Below, piece after piece: positions 33,310 to 42,313 of a stretch of DNA of 64,000 nt. Both the position numbers and the translations under genes were made by a program. This stretch comes from Novosphingobium marinum (lineage in GTDB: Bacteria; Pseudomonadota; Alphaproteobacteria; Sphingomonadales; Sphingomonadaceae). Each line of letters starts with the position of its first letter. Position 1 is the first letter of the stretch. The notes under the pieces were generated by a model. The model made no database searches. It was not told the origin of the DNA and was given only the letters and a program-made list of their open reading frames with translations. The stretch spans positions 1-64,000 of the forward strand of contig NZ_JACBZF010000004.1 in the NCBI RefSeq assembly GCF_013408095.1, given 5' to 3'.

Positions 33310-34065
33310 ATGGCAGGCCACGTATACAACGACGATTTCTACGCCTACATCAGCCAGGGTTCGCGCGCGTCGGCGAACGTCGTGATCCCGCTGATGCTTT
33401 CCAACATCGATATCGACAGCGTGCTCGACGTGGGCGCGGGCAACGGATCGTGGCTGGCCGCATGGCTCGATGCCGGGGTCGCCGACGCGCTGGCGGTGGA
33501 CGGCGACTACGTCGACCGCACCAAGCTCGCCATCCCGGCGGACCGTTTCCAGCCGCACGACCTGGCCCGCCCGCTCGATCTCGGCCGCAGGTTCGGCCTC
33601 GTCCAGTCGCTCGAAGTTGCGGAACACCTTGCCGAGGACCGCGCCGACAGCTTCGTCGAAACGCTCGCACGCCACGGCGACGTGGTGATGTTCTCGGCCG
33701 CAGTGCGCAACCAGGGCGGCGAGTATCACGTGAACGAGCAGCCGCCCGAATACTGGCGGCGCAAGTTCGCCGCGCGCGGCTACACCTGTTTCGACTGGCT
33801 TCGTCCGCAGCTTGTTAACCATGGCGAAGTGAAGCCGTGGTACCGCTTCAACACGCTGATCTACGCGAACGAAGCAGGACAGAAGCGCTTGAGCCAATCC
33901 ATTCTCGAAGCCCGCGTGGCCGAAGGCAGCGAAGTGCCGATGTGCGGCAACCTTGCGTGGAACGCGCGCCGCGCCGCCGTCGCGCTCATCCCGCAGGGTC
34001 TCATCCACACCGTTGCCATGGCGAAGGCCGCAATCGAGGCCCGCACGCGCGGGCACCGGGCCTGA
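33310..34065 (+). CDS. class I SAM-dependent methyltransferase
   Basis: A 251-residue protein with SAM motif I SVLDVGAGNGSWLAAW (about 37-52) and an acidic strand-2 end (DALAVDGDYVDR). VQSLEVAEHL matches the motif II region. The start at 33310 (MAGHVYNDDFYAYI) is preferred over an upstream ATG at 33265. It is divergent from the GT2 gene and followed after 12 nt by the SMR-type gene, so it is likely a polysaccharide or glycolipid methyltransferase by context. Confidence 0.85.
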   Translation: MAGHVYNDDFYAYISQGSRASANVVIPLMLSNIDIDSVLDVGAGNGSWLAAWLDAGVADALAVDGDYVDRTKLAIPADRFQPHDLARPLDLGRRFGLVQSLEVAEHLAEDRADSFVETLARHGDVVMFSAAVRNQGGEYHVNEQPPEYWRRKFAARGYTCFDWLRPQLVNHGEVKPWYRFNTLIYANEAGQKRLSQSILEARVAEGSEVPMCGNLAWNARRAAVALIPQGLIHTVAMAKAAIEARTRGHRA

Positions 34066-34077
34066 GCGCGGGTCGCG

Positions 34078-34470
34078 ATGGCCGATGGTGCGATCACCGC
34101 CGCCGATGACCGACCGACGAGGCGCACCTTGCCGATAGCGACGTTCATGATGCTGATGGGCGGTGCCTTCTGCGCCGCGTGCGGCACGCTCCTGCTGAAA
34201 GCCGGCGCGACCGGGCGGACCGATATCCTGCAATTCGTCAATCCGTACATCTTCTTCGGTTTCGCGCTCTACGGGCTCGGCAGCGTGCTGTGGATCCTCA
34301 GCATGGCGAAGGAGCCGCTGAGCGTCGTCTACCCGTTCACCGCGCTCAGCTTCGTGCTGGTGCTGCTTGGCGCCGTCGTCTTCCAGGGCGAGCGGCCGAC
34401 GCTGACCAACCTGATCGGCGTGGCGGTGGTCGTCGCCGGGATCGGCCTTGTCGTATGGGGACGCAGATGA
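34078..34470 (+). CDS. SMR/EamA-type small membrane transporter (ArnE-like)
   Basis: A 130-residue protein with four transmembrane helices (about 20-42, 52-74, 80-100 and 107-127). SVLWILSMAKEPLSVVYPFTA resembles the undecaprenyl-phosphate-aminoarabinose flippase subunits ArnE/ArnF and small multidrug resistance proteins. With the GT2 enzyme nearby, flipping a lipid-linked sugar is the simplest reading. Its stop overlaps the next methyltransferase start by 4 nt (ATGA). Confidence 0.82.
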   Translation: MADGAITAADDRPTRRTLPIATFMMLMGGAFCAACGTLLLKAGATGRTDILQFVNPYIFFGFALYGLGSVLWILSMAKEPLSVVYPFTALSFVLVLLGAVVFQGERPTLTNLIGVAVVVAGIGLVVWGRR

Positions 34471-35081
34471 CCTCGATCATGGAAATCGCCAAGAAGCCGC
34501 TGGCCGCGCCCGCGGTCTTCGACCTCTACCAGCGTATGGTGGGCGCGCCGCGCATGCTCGAACGCTTCGTTGCCGAGTGGCTGCGGCCCGAATCCGGCGA
34601 CCGCCTGCTCGACATCGGCTGCGGCACGGGCGCGATGGTGCCCTACCTGCCGGACGATGTCGAACTGCTCGGGATCGACATCAGCGAGCCCTACATCGCC
34701 GCCGCGAAGGCGCGTTACGGCGGCAAGGGTACGTTTCGCGTAGCAGATGCCTCGGATCAGTCGCTGGACCTTGGCGAACCGTACGACATCGCATTCGCCT
34801 CGGGCGTGCTCCATCACGTTCCGAGCGTGCCCGCGCGCAGCCTGATCGAGGGCGCGCTCGCCCGCCTCAAGCCCGGCGGTCGCTTCGTCGCGATCGATCC
34901 GACGCTGGTCGAGGGACAGGGCTGGTTCTCGCGCACGGTCGTCAAATCGGATCGCGGCGACTTCATCCGCTCACCCGCCGAGATGGCAAGCCTGATGGAC
35001 GGCCTCGACCCGACGTTCGAAGTCGTCACCAACATGCTCAACATCCCCTACGCACAGGTCGTCACTACCATCCGCCGCTAG
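34467..35081 (+). CDS. class I SAM-dependent methyltransferase
   Basis: A 204-residue methyltransferase: motif I RLLDIGCGTGAMVPYL, acidic LLGIDISEPYI, ASGVLHHVPS (motif II) and LKPGGRFVAIDP (motif III), which is the type 11 pattern. It is translationally coupled to the SMR gene (ATGA overlap). The two methyltransferases in this locus are different from each other. It is convergent with the GT-C-like gene at 35115. Confidence 0.88.
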   Translation: MTSIMEIAKKPLAAPAVFDLYQRMVGAPRMLERFVAEWLRPESGDRLLDIGCGTGAMVPYLPDDVELLGIDISEPYIAAAKARYGGKGTFRVADASDQSLDLGEPYDIAFASGVLHHVPSVPARSLIEGALARLKPGGRFVAIDPTLVEGQGWFSRTVVKSDRGDFIRSPAEMASLMDGLDPTFEVVTNMLNIPYAQVVTTIRR

Positions 35082-35114
35082 GGCCGGTTGCGGGTCGGGG
35101 CAGCAGGTCCGCTC

Positions 35115-36779
35115 CTACCACTCGTCGGGGCCGAGGCAGCAGAACTCGCCGTTCTGCTTTGCCCTGGCGCGCAGGTCCGCCGGCAGCATGTGGCAGCCGA
35201 CGATTACGCCGTCCGAATTGCGCTCCTTGAGGTAGGCGACGGGATCTTCGAGAGCGCCGGTCCAGATCTGGAACAGGCCAAGCCGGTGCTGCGGCAGGTG
35301 GCTTTTCATGTAGGCGAAATAGGTGATCTCGTCGACGCCCACGGCGCGCGCCTTTTCCGGTTCGGGGATACGGCACATCCGCGCGGTCGCCATTATCTGT
35401 CCGCGCACCTCGTCGTATCCGAACAGCGGCGTCGAGAACGGCTGGCGGTCGATATAAGCGGTCTGCTGGCGCGCATGGTCGAGCGACGGCCACCAGATGC
35501 GCGCGATCAGCACCGGGCTGACAATCGCCGCCAGCGCGACGAGAACGGCGGCGACTTCCGCCAGCGTCCGCAGCCACCCCTTCTCCGGTATGCACGACAT
35601 CGCGAGCACGATGGCGAGCGCCAGCAACGGCAGCACGAAGCCGGCTTCGTAAACGTTGCGGATGAGCTGGGTGGAACCCCAGCCGAGAACGGCGGCGAGC
35701 ACAAACAGCGCCAGCACGATGCGAACGTCGACCCGTCGCCGCATCGCGGACCGTCCGGCCGACACCACGAGCGAGACCAGCGCAATCGCCATCGTCGCGC
35801 CCCATGCCAGCGTCAGGGCGAGGAACCACTTGTACGACGTGGCTCCGTCAATCTGGTCGTAGGCCAGCCAGCCCGATAGCGGCGCGGCTTCGGGAGTCGC
35901 CAGCCGGACGTAGCCGAAGACCGAAATGTTCGAGAAAAGCGCGCCGAGGCTTTCGAGCGCCTCCGAAACGGAACCTGCCTGCACGATGCTAGAACTGATG
36001 TTGTTGCCGGCATAGGCGGCGCGCAGCACCGGGTCGTCGGGACAGCGAAACCGCTCGATCCAGTAAAGCGCCGCGCTTGCAGCCATTGCCGCGACCGCCA
36101 AGCCCCCGGCGATGCGCGGGACGATCGATTTCCGCCCCCAGCTCGCCAGCAGGACGCACGCAAGGAACAGCGGGACGAGGAAGATCGACTTCAGGTGATA
36201 GCTGAGCGCTACGGCGGTCAGCGCGAGGACGATGCCGGTCCGCGCCCACGCGCTTGCCGCGTCCATGGCGGGCGGCAGGCGATCCCAGCCATTTTCGCGC
36301 CAGGGCAGGCATGCCACGATCACCGCGCCGATGGCGGTCAGGATCAGCGGCTGTTCGGGCCTGCTCATCACCATGATGAGCGGAAGGTTCGCAAATGCGA
36401 TCAGTCCGAACCCGGTCATCGCCAGTGCCGAACGCTCGCGCGTCCCCGCTGCAAGCCTGCGGACGAGTAGGAACATCAGGACGCCGAAACCCAGCGCGTA
36501 AAGCACGCCCGAAAGCCTCAGATAGAACGGATCGGCGAAGGCGCCGTTGAAGAACGCCGAGTACCAGCGCGCGGGCATCATGAAGAACGGCGGCTGCGCC
36601 AGCGTGTTGGGACCGCACAACTCGCTGAACATCTTGTCGACGCCGTCGAACCCGGCGCGCTCGTGGAAGCGCCAGCCGCTCTCGTCGGTGTAAACGGGCA
36701 GGAAGATGCCGAACGCGATCGCCGCCGTGAAAGCGGCAATCACCAGCGCCCGCAAGCCGAGCAGCGCCCTCATTCCCAT
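35115..36779 (-). CDS. GT-C-like polytopic membrane protein, tandem paralogue A
   Basis: A 554-residue protein with about 10-11 transmembrane segments in the first 440 residues and a soluble C-terminal domain of about 110 residues. The first external loop reads PVYTDESGWRFHERAG; an Asp-Glu right after the first helix is the usual catalytic position of GT-C glycosyltransferases, which use lipid-linked sugars. The C-terminal domain ends FCCLGPDEW and carries GCHMLP and RMCRIPEPEKAR, all conserved in the neighbour. Start could be ATG 36779 or 36773. Identity as a glycosyltransferase is inferred from topology and motif. Confidence 0.75.
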   Translation of the reverse strand: MGMRALLGLRALVIAAFTAAIAFGIFLPVYTDESGWRFHERAGFDGVDKMFSELCGPNTLAQPPFFMMPARWYSAFFNGAFADPFYLRLSGVLYALGFGVLMFLLVRRLAAGTRERSALAMTGFGLIAFANLPLIMVMSRPEQPLILTAIGAVIVACLPWRENGWDRLPPAMDAASAWARTGIVLALTAVALSYHLKSIFLVPLFLACVLLASWGRKSIVPRIAGGLAVAAMAASAALYWIERFRCPDDPVLRAAYAGNNISSSIVQAGSVSEALESLGALFSNISVFGYVRLATPEAAPLSGWLAYDQIDGATSYKWFLALTLAWGATMAIALVSLVVSAGRSAMRRRVDVRIVLALFVLAAVLGWGSTQLIRNVYEAGFVLPLLALAIVLAMSCIPEKGWLRTLAEVAAVLVALAAIVSPVLIARIWWPSLDHARQQTAYIDRQPFSTPLFGYDEVRGQIMATARMCRIPEPEKARAVGVDEITYFAYMKSHLPQHRLGLFQIWTGALEDPVAYLKERNSDGVIVGCHMLPADLRARAKQNGEFCCLGPDEW

Positions 36780-36894
36780 TCGCGACCCCCAAGTCCTGTC
36801 CGGCACGCCTCTGTGCTTTCACGCCGACGCGCCTGCCCCATGCACATGCCGGGAGCTTCGTGCCAGAGGATAGTTCGCGCCATCGCGCGCGTTC

Positions 36895-38541
36895 TCACCA
36901 TTGATCCGGCCCGAGGCAGCAGAACCGCCCGTTGCGCAGGGCCTTGTCGCGCAAGCTTTCGGGCAGGATGTGGCAGCCCACGACGATACCGTCCGAGTCG
37001 CGGCTTTTCAGGTAGCCCACCGGGTCCTGCAGGTCGCCGTTCCAGTGCGAGAAGGCCCCAAGCCGGTGCTGCGGCAGTCGGCTTTCCATGTAGGCGAAGT
37101 AGGTCAGTTCGTCGACGAGCACGGCACGCGCGTTCTCCGGTTCGGGAATACCGCACATGCGCCCGGTCTCGAGAATCTTCGGCTCGATCTGGCGATATCC
37201 GCGGATCGAGACCGAAAGGGGCTGGTCCTCGATGTAGCCCGCTTGCCCGAATGCGCGCGCCATTCCCGGAGCCCAGACCGTGCCGAGAAGCGCCACGTTG
37301 ACGAGCGCGAGCAGCCCGACGCCCACCGCCGACACCTCGAAGATCGACCTTGCCCGCCCCGCCTTCGGTGCCGTCGCCAGCGAAAGCAGCACGGCGAGGA
37401 GCAGCAGCGGAATCACGAAGGTCGTCTCGTAGATGTTGCTCCAGTTCTGGCTGGCGGTCCAGCCGACGAAGGACACGAGCGCTGCCACCGCGAAGACGAG
37501 CGGCGCGGGTATCGCTCGCGCCCGCCACGCCCGCACCGCCGCTGCCACGAAGGCGACCAGCCCGATGAGCAGCACGCCGCTCCAGACGATGACGAGCGAG
37601 AGGTACCAGCGCAGCGATTCCGCCTTGGTGACCTGTTCGGCGGGAAGCCATGAGGCAAGCGGATACTGGTCGGGATTGGTCAGCAGGATGTAGCGCAGCA
37701 CGCCGACGTTGCCGAACACCGTTTCCGCGAGTGCGCGCAGGTCCCCGATGCCCGAAACCGACGAGATCGACGCGCCGATGCTGTGAGCCTCGTAAAGTTC
37801 GCGGAGGGCCGCGTTGCCGGGGCAGGACAGGCGATCGAGCCAGTATGAGGCAGAAACCGCCGCTATCCCCAGGATCAGGAGGGCGGCGGCGATGCGCGGC
37901 ACATGTGCCTCCCGACCCTTCGCGCAGAAGAACAGCGCTGCAAGGAAGATCGGCAGGCCGGCAAGTCCCTTCAGGTGATAGCTCGCCGCCACGACGACGA
38001 GCGCGACGATCGCGGCGCAGCGTAGCCACGCGGTCGCGCGGCCCGTTTCGCGACCGGCCACCGCTCCTCCGAGGCCGAGGCAGACAGCGGAGAGCACCGT
38101 CAGCGCGATCGGCTGTTCGGGGCGGCTCCACACCAGCAGCAGCGGCGTCATTCCGAGGCACAGCATGCCGATACCGAGCGTGACCAGCACGTCCCGCTCG
38201 CGCGCATTGGCGGCAACGCGGCGCAGGATGGCGAAGAGCATCGCGGCAAGCAGCAGCGCGTATAGCACGCCCGAGGCACGTACCCAGAACGGGTCGGCGA
38301 AGGCGGTATTGAACAGCGCCGAGTACCAGCGCACCGGCATCATGAAGAACGGCGGCGCGGCAAGCGTGTTGGGGCCGCACAGTTCGGTGAACATCTTGTC
38401 CACCCCGTCGAGCGCGGCACGTTCCTGGAACCGCCAGCCGATCTCGTCGGAATAGACGGGCACGAACATGCCGAGACCGATTGCCGCGACGAATGCCGCG
38501 AGCACGACGGTACGCAGCCATCGCATTGCCGTTGATTCCAT
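36895..38541 (-). CDS. GT-C-like polytopic membrane protein, tandem paralogue B
   Basis: A 548-residue protein built like paralogue A: PVYSDEIGWRFQERAALDGVDK after the first helix, CGPNTLAAPPFFMMPVRWYSALFN, about ten membrane helices, and the same C-terminal domain (RMCGIPEPENARAVLVDELTYF, GCHILPESLRDKA, FCCLGPDQW). The start at 38541 (MESTAMRW) avoids a noncoding-like upstream extension; ATG 38526 is the alternative. Two diverged copies side by side suggest distinct acceptor or sugar specificity. Confidence 0.75.
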   Translation of the reverse strand: MESTAMRWLRTVVLAAFVAAIGLGMFVPVYSDEIGWRFQERAALDGVDKMFTELCGPNTLAAPPFFMMPVRWYSALFNTAFADPFWVRASGVLYALLLAAMLFAILRRVAANARERDVLVTLGIGMLCLGMTPLLLVWSRPEQPIALTVLSAVCLGLGGAVAGRETGRATAWLRCAAIVALVVVAASYHLKGLAGLPIFLAALFFCAKGREAHVPRIAAALLILGIAAVSASYWLDRLSCPGNAALRELYEAHSIGASISSVSGIGDLRALAETVFGNVGVLRYILLTNPDQYPLASWLPAEQVTKAESLRWYLSLVIVWSGVLLIGLVAFVAAAVRAWRARAIPAPLVFAVAALVSFVGWTASQNWSNIYETTFVIPLLLLAVLLSLATAPKAGRARSIFEVSAVGVGLLALVNVALLGTVWAPGMARAFGQAGYIEDQPLSVSIRGYRQIEPKILETGRMCGIPEPENARAVLVDELTYFAYMESRLPQHRLGAFSHWNGDLQDPVGYLKSRDSDGIVVGCHILPESLRDKALRNGRFCCLGPDQW

Positions 38542-38724
38542 CGGCCCCCCTTGCCGGCAAAGCCCCGATGACCTGCCGCAACCTTGCCACCGCTCCTGCC
38601 ACAGCATGGTTAACACGGCTTTACGCACCTCCGCACCATCGCAGGTTCGCGATGCCCGGCACTTGCCCAACCCCGCCGCGCGCGATAGGCGGCGCGGGCC
38701 GATAACCAGACGAAGGACAAGTGG

Positions 38725-39561
38725 ATGTCAGACCTGCAAGCCGCCATCGACGAGGCCTGGAACGCGCGTGACAGCGTGACGCCGGCGAGCAGCGACGTCC
38801 GTACCGTGGTCGAACAGGCGCTCGCACTGCTCGATTCCGGCAAGGCGCGGGTGGCGGAACCCGATGGCAGCGGGGGCTGGCAGGTCAACGAATGGCTCAA
38901 GAAGGCGGTGCTCCTGTCCTTCCGCCTCAACGACAACGTCGTCGTACCCGGCGGCGCGGCGGGTGCGCCCGGCTTCGACAAGGTGCCCTCGAAATTCGCC
39001 GGGTGGGACGATGCGCGCTTCCGCGAGGCAGGGTTTCGCGTGGTGCCGGGCGCGGTCGCGCGCGCCGGCTCGCACATCGCGAAGGGCGTCGTCCTCATGC
39101 CCAGCTTCGTCAACATCGGGGCCTACGTCGACGAAGGGACCATGATCGACACCTGGGCCACGGTGGGAAGTTGCGCCCAGATCGGCCGGAACGTCCACAT
39201 CTCGGGCGGTGCCGGCATCGGCGGCGTGCTCGAACCGCTGCAGGCCAACCCGGTCGTGATCGAGGACGACTGCTTCGTCGGCGCGCGTTCCGAGGTTGCC
39301 GAGGGCGTGATCGTCGGCAAGGGCTCGGTGCTGTCGATGGGCGTCTACATCGGCGCCTCGACCAAGATCGTCGACCGCTCGACCGGCGAGGTCCACATGG
39401 GGACGGTGCCGCCGTACTCGGTCGTGGTTCCGGGATCGCTTCCCGGAAAGCCGCTTCCCGACGGGACGCCGGGGCCGTCGCTTTACTGCGCCGTGATCGT
39501 CAAGACCGTCGATGCGCAGACCCGTTCCAAGACGGGAATCAACGAACTTCTGCGCGATTGA
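38725..39561 (+). CDS. dapD: tetrahydrodipicolinate N-succinyltransferase
   Basis: A 278-residue left-handed beta-helix acyltransferase of the succinylase lysine/diaminopimelate pathway. Hexapeptide-repeat region (about 105-235) with [44 protein letters not shown] and [13 protein letters not shown]. The C-terminus [19 protein letters not shown] is standard. It is divergent from the GT-C genes. Confidence 0.96.
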   Translation: MSDLQAAIDEAWNARDSVTPASSDVRTVVEQALALLDSGKARVAEPDGSGGWQVNEWLKKAVLLSFRLNDNVVVPGGAAGAPGFDKVPSKFAGWDDARFREAGFRVVPGAVARAGSHIAKGVVLMPSFVNIGAYVDEGTMIDTWATVGSCAQIGRNVHISGGAGIGGVLEPLQANPVVIEDDCFVGARSEVAEGVIVGKGSVLSMGVYIGASTKIVDRSTGEVHMGTVPPYSVVVPGSLPGKPLPDGTPGPSLYCAVIVKTVDAQTRSKTGINELLRD

Positions 39562-39654
39562 TCGTCGCGCGCCGGTGGAACGGGTGGCACGGTCATGCGT
39601 TTTCTGCTGTGATAGACCCTCACGGGGAACGAACTTTTCGAAAGGGATCGGACA

Positions 39655-39870
39655 ATGGAACGCAAGGGGGACGAAGTACACGTATCCGAGGACGAGGCAC
39701 GCAGCGGTTCGACGCCGCATATCGTCCGGTACGTCCTTATCATCAGCCTGGTGCTCGCGATCCTCGCCCTGTCGGCGATCTGGATCACCGGCGCGCTGAC
39801 TTCCGCCGACGAAACCGGCGGGTTCAACGATACCGAGCGGGCAGCCCAGGAAGCGGAAATGCAGGAGTGA
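39655..39870 (+). CDS. small single-pass membrane protein, hypothetical
   Basis: A 71-residue protein: charged N-terminus, one transmembrane helix (about 24-47, YVLIISLVLAILALSAIWI) and an acidic C-terminal tail (NDTERAAQEAEMQE). It begins a tight plus-strand run with the DUF2945-like, DUF1810 and channel genes (4 nt to the next). No known family is recognised. Confidence 0.7.
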   Translation: MERKGDEVHVSEDEARSGSTPHIVRYVLIISLVLAILALSAIWITGALTSADETGGFNDTERAAQEAEMQE

Positions 39871-39874
39871 CGGT

Positions 39875-40093
39875 TTGAGCAACAAGTTCCAGAAGGGCCA
39901 GTGGGTCGAATGGAATTGGGGCAACGGCAGCGCCAAGGGCAAGATCTCGGACCGCTTCGAGGAAGAGGTCACCCGCAAGCTCGGCGGTAGCGAGATCACC
40001 CGCAAGGGCAGCGAGGACAACCCCGCCTACCTGATCGAACAGGAAGACGGGGACAAGGTGCTCAAACTGGGGTCCGAACTGAAGGACGCCTGA
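39875..40093 (+). CDS. DUF2945-like small protein
   Basis: A 72-residue protein with the pattern KGQWVEWNWGNGSAKGKI ... GSEITRKGSEDNPAYLIEQEDGDKVLKLGSEL, typical of the DUF2945 (Tudor-like, hypervirulence-associated) family. The start is a TTG at 39875, supported by AGGAG 7 nt upstream; no ATG is available. It overlaps nothing and is followed after 2 nt by the DUF1810 gene. Confidence 0.85.
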   Translation: MSNKFQKGQWVEWNWGNGSAKGKISDRFEEEVTRKLGGSEITRKGSEDNPAYLIEQEDGDKVLKLGSELKDA

Positions 40094-40095
40094 GA

Positions 40096-40503
40096 ATGGC
40101 GCTTTCCCGCTTTCACGAAGCGCAGGAAGGCACTTACCAGACTGCGCTCGCCGAACTGCAGGCGGGCGCCAAGCGCACACACTGGATGTGGTTCGTTTTC
40201 CCCCAGATCGCGGGTCTGGGATCGAGTTCGACCGCGCGGTTCTATGCCATCGCCGACATGGCTGAGGCGCGAGCCTACCTTGCCGACCCGGTTCTCGGGC
40301 CGCGCCTCGATGCCTGTACCGACGCAATGCTTTGCTGGGCCGGGAAGAAGTCGAGCCGCGACATCCTGGGCCCGGTCGATGCGATGAAGTTCAGGAGTTC
40401 GATGACGCTGTTCGAGGCTTCAGGCGGGAACGATCGCTTCGCCCGCGCGCTGGAAGCTTTCGAGAACGATCAGAGGGACGAGGCTACGCTTAAGCGACTA
40501 TGA
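40096..40503 (+). CDS. DUF1810 protein
   Basis: A 135-residue protein: YQTALAELQAGAKRTHWMWFVFPQIAGLG is the DUF1810 hallmark, followed by a helical remainder (DAMKFRSSMTLFEAS). Biochemical role is unknown. It lies 2 nt after the DUF2945-like gene and overlaps the ion-channel start by 4 nt, so these are co-translated. Confidence 0.9.
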   Translation: MALSRFHEAQEGTYQTALAELQAGAKRTHWMWFVFPQIAGLGSSSTARFYAIADMAEARAYLADPVLGPRLDACTDAMLCWAGKKSSRDILGPVDAMKFRSSMTLFEASGGNDRFARALEAFENDQRDEATLKRL

Positions 40504-40988
40504 CCGGCGAAGACGTCATCGACGAACAAGTGATCACCGCGACGTTCAACAGCCAACTGGCGGTCGGCGCGCTGATGATCGGCATTTGCGTGCTGCTCCA
40601 CGGTTTCGGCCTGTTCGGGCTGCAACGCGCGCTCTTCGCCGAAACGATGAAGGAGCGGATCGAGAACCTGCGGCCATTCTCCATCCGCGGTGCAGCCGCG
40701 ACCACGCTGATCGTGTTCGCGCTGCTGTTCCTCCATTTCGTGGAGATCTGGCTGTTCGCCTTCCTCTACGACTTCCTGCAGGCGCTGCCCAATTTCCAGG
40801 AAGCACTCTATTTCTCGACGATCAGTTTCGCGACGATCGGCTATTCGGACGCCTCGATCGCCGACGAATGGCGTATGGTCGCCGCGCTCGAGGGTATCCT
40901 CGGCGTCATCCTGCTGGGCTGGTCGACGGCATTCTTCGTCCGCGTGCTCGGCAAGCTCGAGGGAGGCGGTTCGCGGAGCGACGCCTAG
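40500..40988 (+). CDS. two-helix potassium-channel-like membrane protein
   Basis: A 162-residue protein. Two hydrophobic segments at about 18-40 and 65-92, then a pore helix and filter ALYFSTISFATIGYSDAS, close to the TxGYGD filter with Ser in place of the second Gly, then a final helix at about 128-148. This is the minimal K+ channel architecture. The C-terminal tail is short with no regulatory domain. It is coupled to DUF1810 and convergent with the dipeptidase gene. Confidence 0.85.
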   Translation: MTGEDVIDEQVITATFNSQLAVGALMIGICVLLHGFGLFGLQRALFAETMKERIENLRPFSIRGAAATTLIVFALLFLHFVEIWLFAFLYDFLQALPNFQEALYFSTISFATIGYSDASIADEWRMVAALEGILGVILLGWSTAFFVRVLGKLEGGGSRSDA

Positions 40989-42271
40989 TCGTCGTCGAGG
41001 TGCCCGACCGGATACTCGACGGGCGCGGTCCCCTTTTCGGAAGCCGCGTGGCGTTCGGCCATGCGCATCACCCGCATCATGTTGCCGCTGCTGATCTTGC
41101 GCAGGTCTGCCTGCGAATAGCCGCGCCGCGCCAGCTCGGCAAACAGTGCGGGGTAGCCAGCGACGTCGTCGATCCCCTCGGTAGTCGATGACATGCCGTC
41201 GAAATCGGCGCCGAGGCCGACATGGCCGATGCCGGCGACCTCGACGATGTGGTCGATGTGGTCGGCGAGTTGCGCCAGCGTTGCACGGGGAACAGGATTG
41301 GCCGCTTCCCACGCTTCCAGCGCCGCCTTCGCGGCGGCTGCATTGCCCGTGTTGAGCGCCTTCAGCCGTGCTTCCTCGGCATCCTTGCGAGCCGACCAGT
41401 CGCGTACCTCGTCGCTGACGTAGGCCGGGAGCGTGACCGCCATGACGATGCCGCCGTTGGCGGGCAGCCGCGCGAGCACGCTGTCGGGCACGTTGCGCGG
41501 ATGCGAGGCGACGGCGCGCGCGCCCGAGTGGCTGAAGATCACCGGCGCCCGCGCGACATCGAGCGCATCGAGCATCGATTCCTCGCTGACGTGGCTGAGA
41601 TCGACGAGCATGCCGATCCGCTGCATCTCGCGAACGACATCGCGCCCAAAATCGGTAAGGCCGCCGTGGACCGGCTCGTCGGTCGCGGAATCGGCCCAGG
41701 CGGTGTTTTTCGAGTGTGTAAGCGTCATGTAGCGCGCGCCAAGATCGTGCATCTGGCGCAGCACCGCGAGCGAGTTGGCGATCGAATGCCCGCCTTCCAT
41801 GCCGATCAGCGAGGCGACCTTGCCCGCGCGCATCGCTTTCGCGACATCGTCCGACGACGTAGCCAGCTCGAGCTGCGGGTAGCGCGCGACGAGGCGCTTG
41901 GTGATGTCGATCTGTTCGAGCACCGCCGTCACCGCTTCGGCCTCCGGAAGGTCGGTAGAGACCCACACCGACCAGAACTGCGCGCCGACCTTGCCCGTCC
42001 TCAGCCGTGCGAGGTCGGTGTGCATTGCCCCCCGGTCGTTCTCGGGATCGGCGGTCCCTGTGGTGTCGGCGAAGTCAAAGTCGGCAAGCACGTTCCTGGC
42101 GCGCGCCCTGATCTGGATCGGCACGTCGTTGTGACCGTCCCAGACAGGCGCGGCGCGCAGCGCGGCTTCGGCGCTCTGCTCCGCCGTCTGGGCAATGGCA
42201 GGAGAGGACGCAAGCGAGAAGGCGAAGACGGTTGCGGCGGCAAGCCGCAGGGTTTTGCTGAGCGCTGTCAT
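40985..42271 (-). CDS. secreted membrane dipeptidase, peptidase family M19
   Basis: A 428-residue protein with a signal peptide (cleavage after AIA, about 27). Zinc ligands appear as WDGHNDVPI, GMEGGHSI, SHVSEESM and FSHSGARA, then the Asp in GLGADFDGM. Renal-dipeptidase-type enzymes hydrolyse dipeptides, including D-amino-acid containing ones. The start at ATG 42271 gives a proper signal. It overlaps the convergent channel gene by 4 nt. Confidence 0.92.
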   Translation of the reverse strand: MTALSKTLRLAAATVFAFSLASSPAIAQTAEQSAEAALRAAPVWDGHNDVPIQIRARARNVLADFDFADTTGTADPENDRGAMHTDLARLRTGKVGAQFWSVWVSTDLPEAEAVTAVLEQIDITKRLVARYPQLELATSSDDVAKAMRAGKVASLIGMEGGHSIANSLAVLRQMHDLGARYMTLTHSKNTAWADSATDEPVHGGLTDFGRDVVREMQRIGMLVDLSHVSEESMLDALDVARAPVIFSHSGARAVASHPRNVPDSVLARLPANGGIVMAVTLPAYVSDEVRDWSARKDAEEARLKALNTGNAAAAKAALEAWEAANPVPRATLAQLADHIDHIVEVAGIGHVGLGADFDGMSSTTEGIDDVAGYPALFAELARRGYSQADLRKISSGNMMRVMRMAERHAASEKGTAPVEYPVGHLDDD

Positions 42272-42313
42272 GGCCGCATCACAACGGCTTTGCGCGCCGG
42301 AACGCAAGACATT

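Noticed and set aside
30923-33385. An 820-codon plus-strand open frame over the P450 and GT2 genes
   Set aside because: Antisense shadow of two genes with clear motifs; Arg/Gly/His-rich with no coherent fold.
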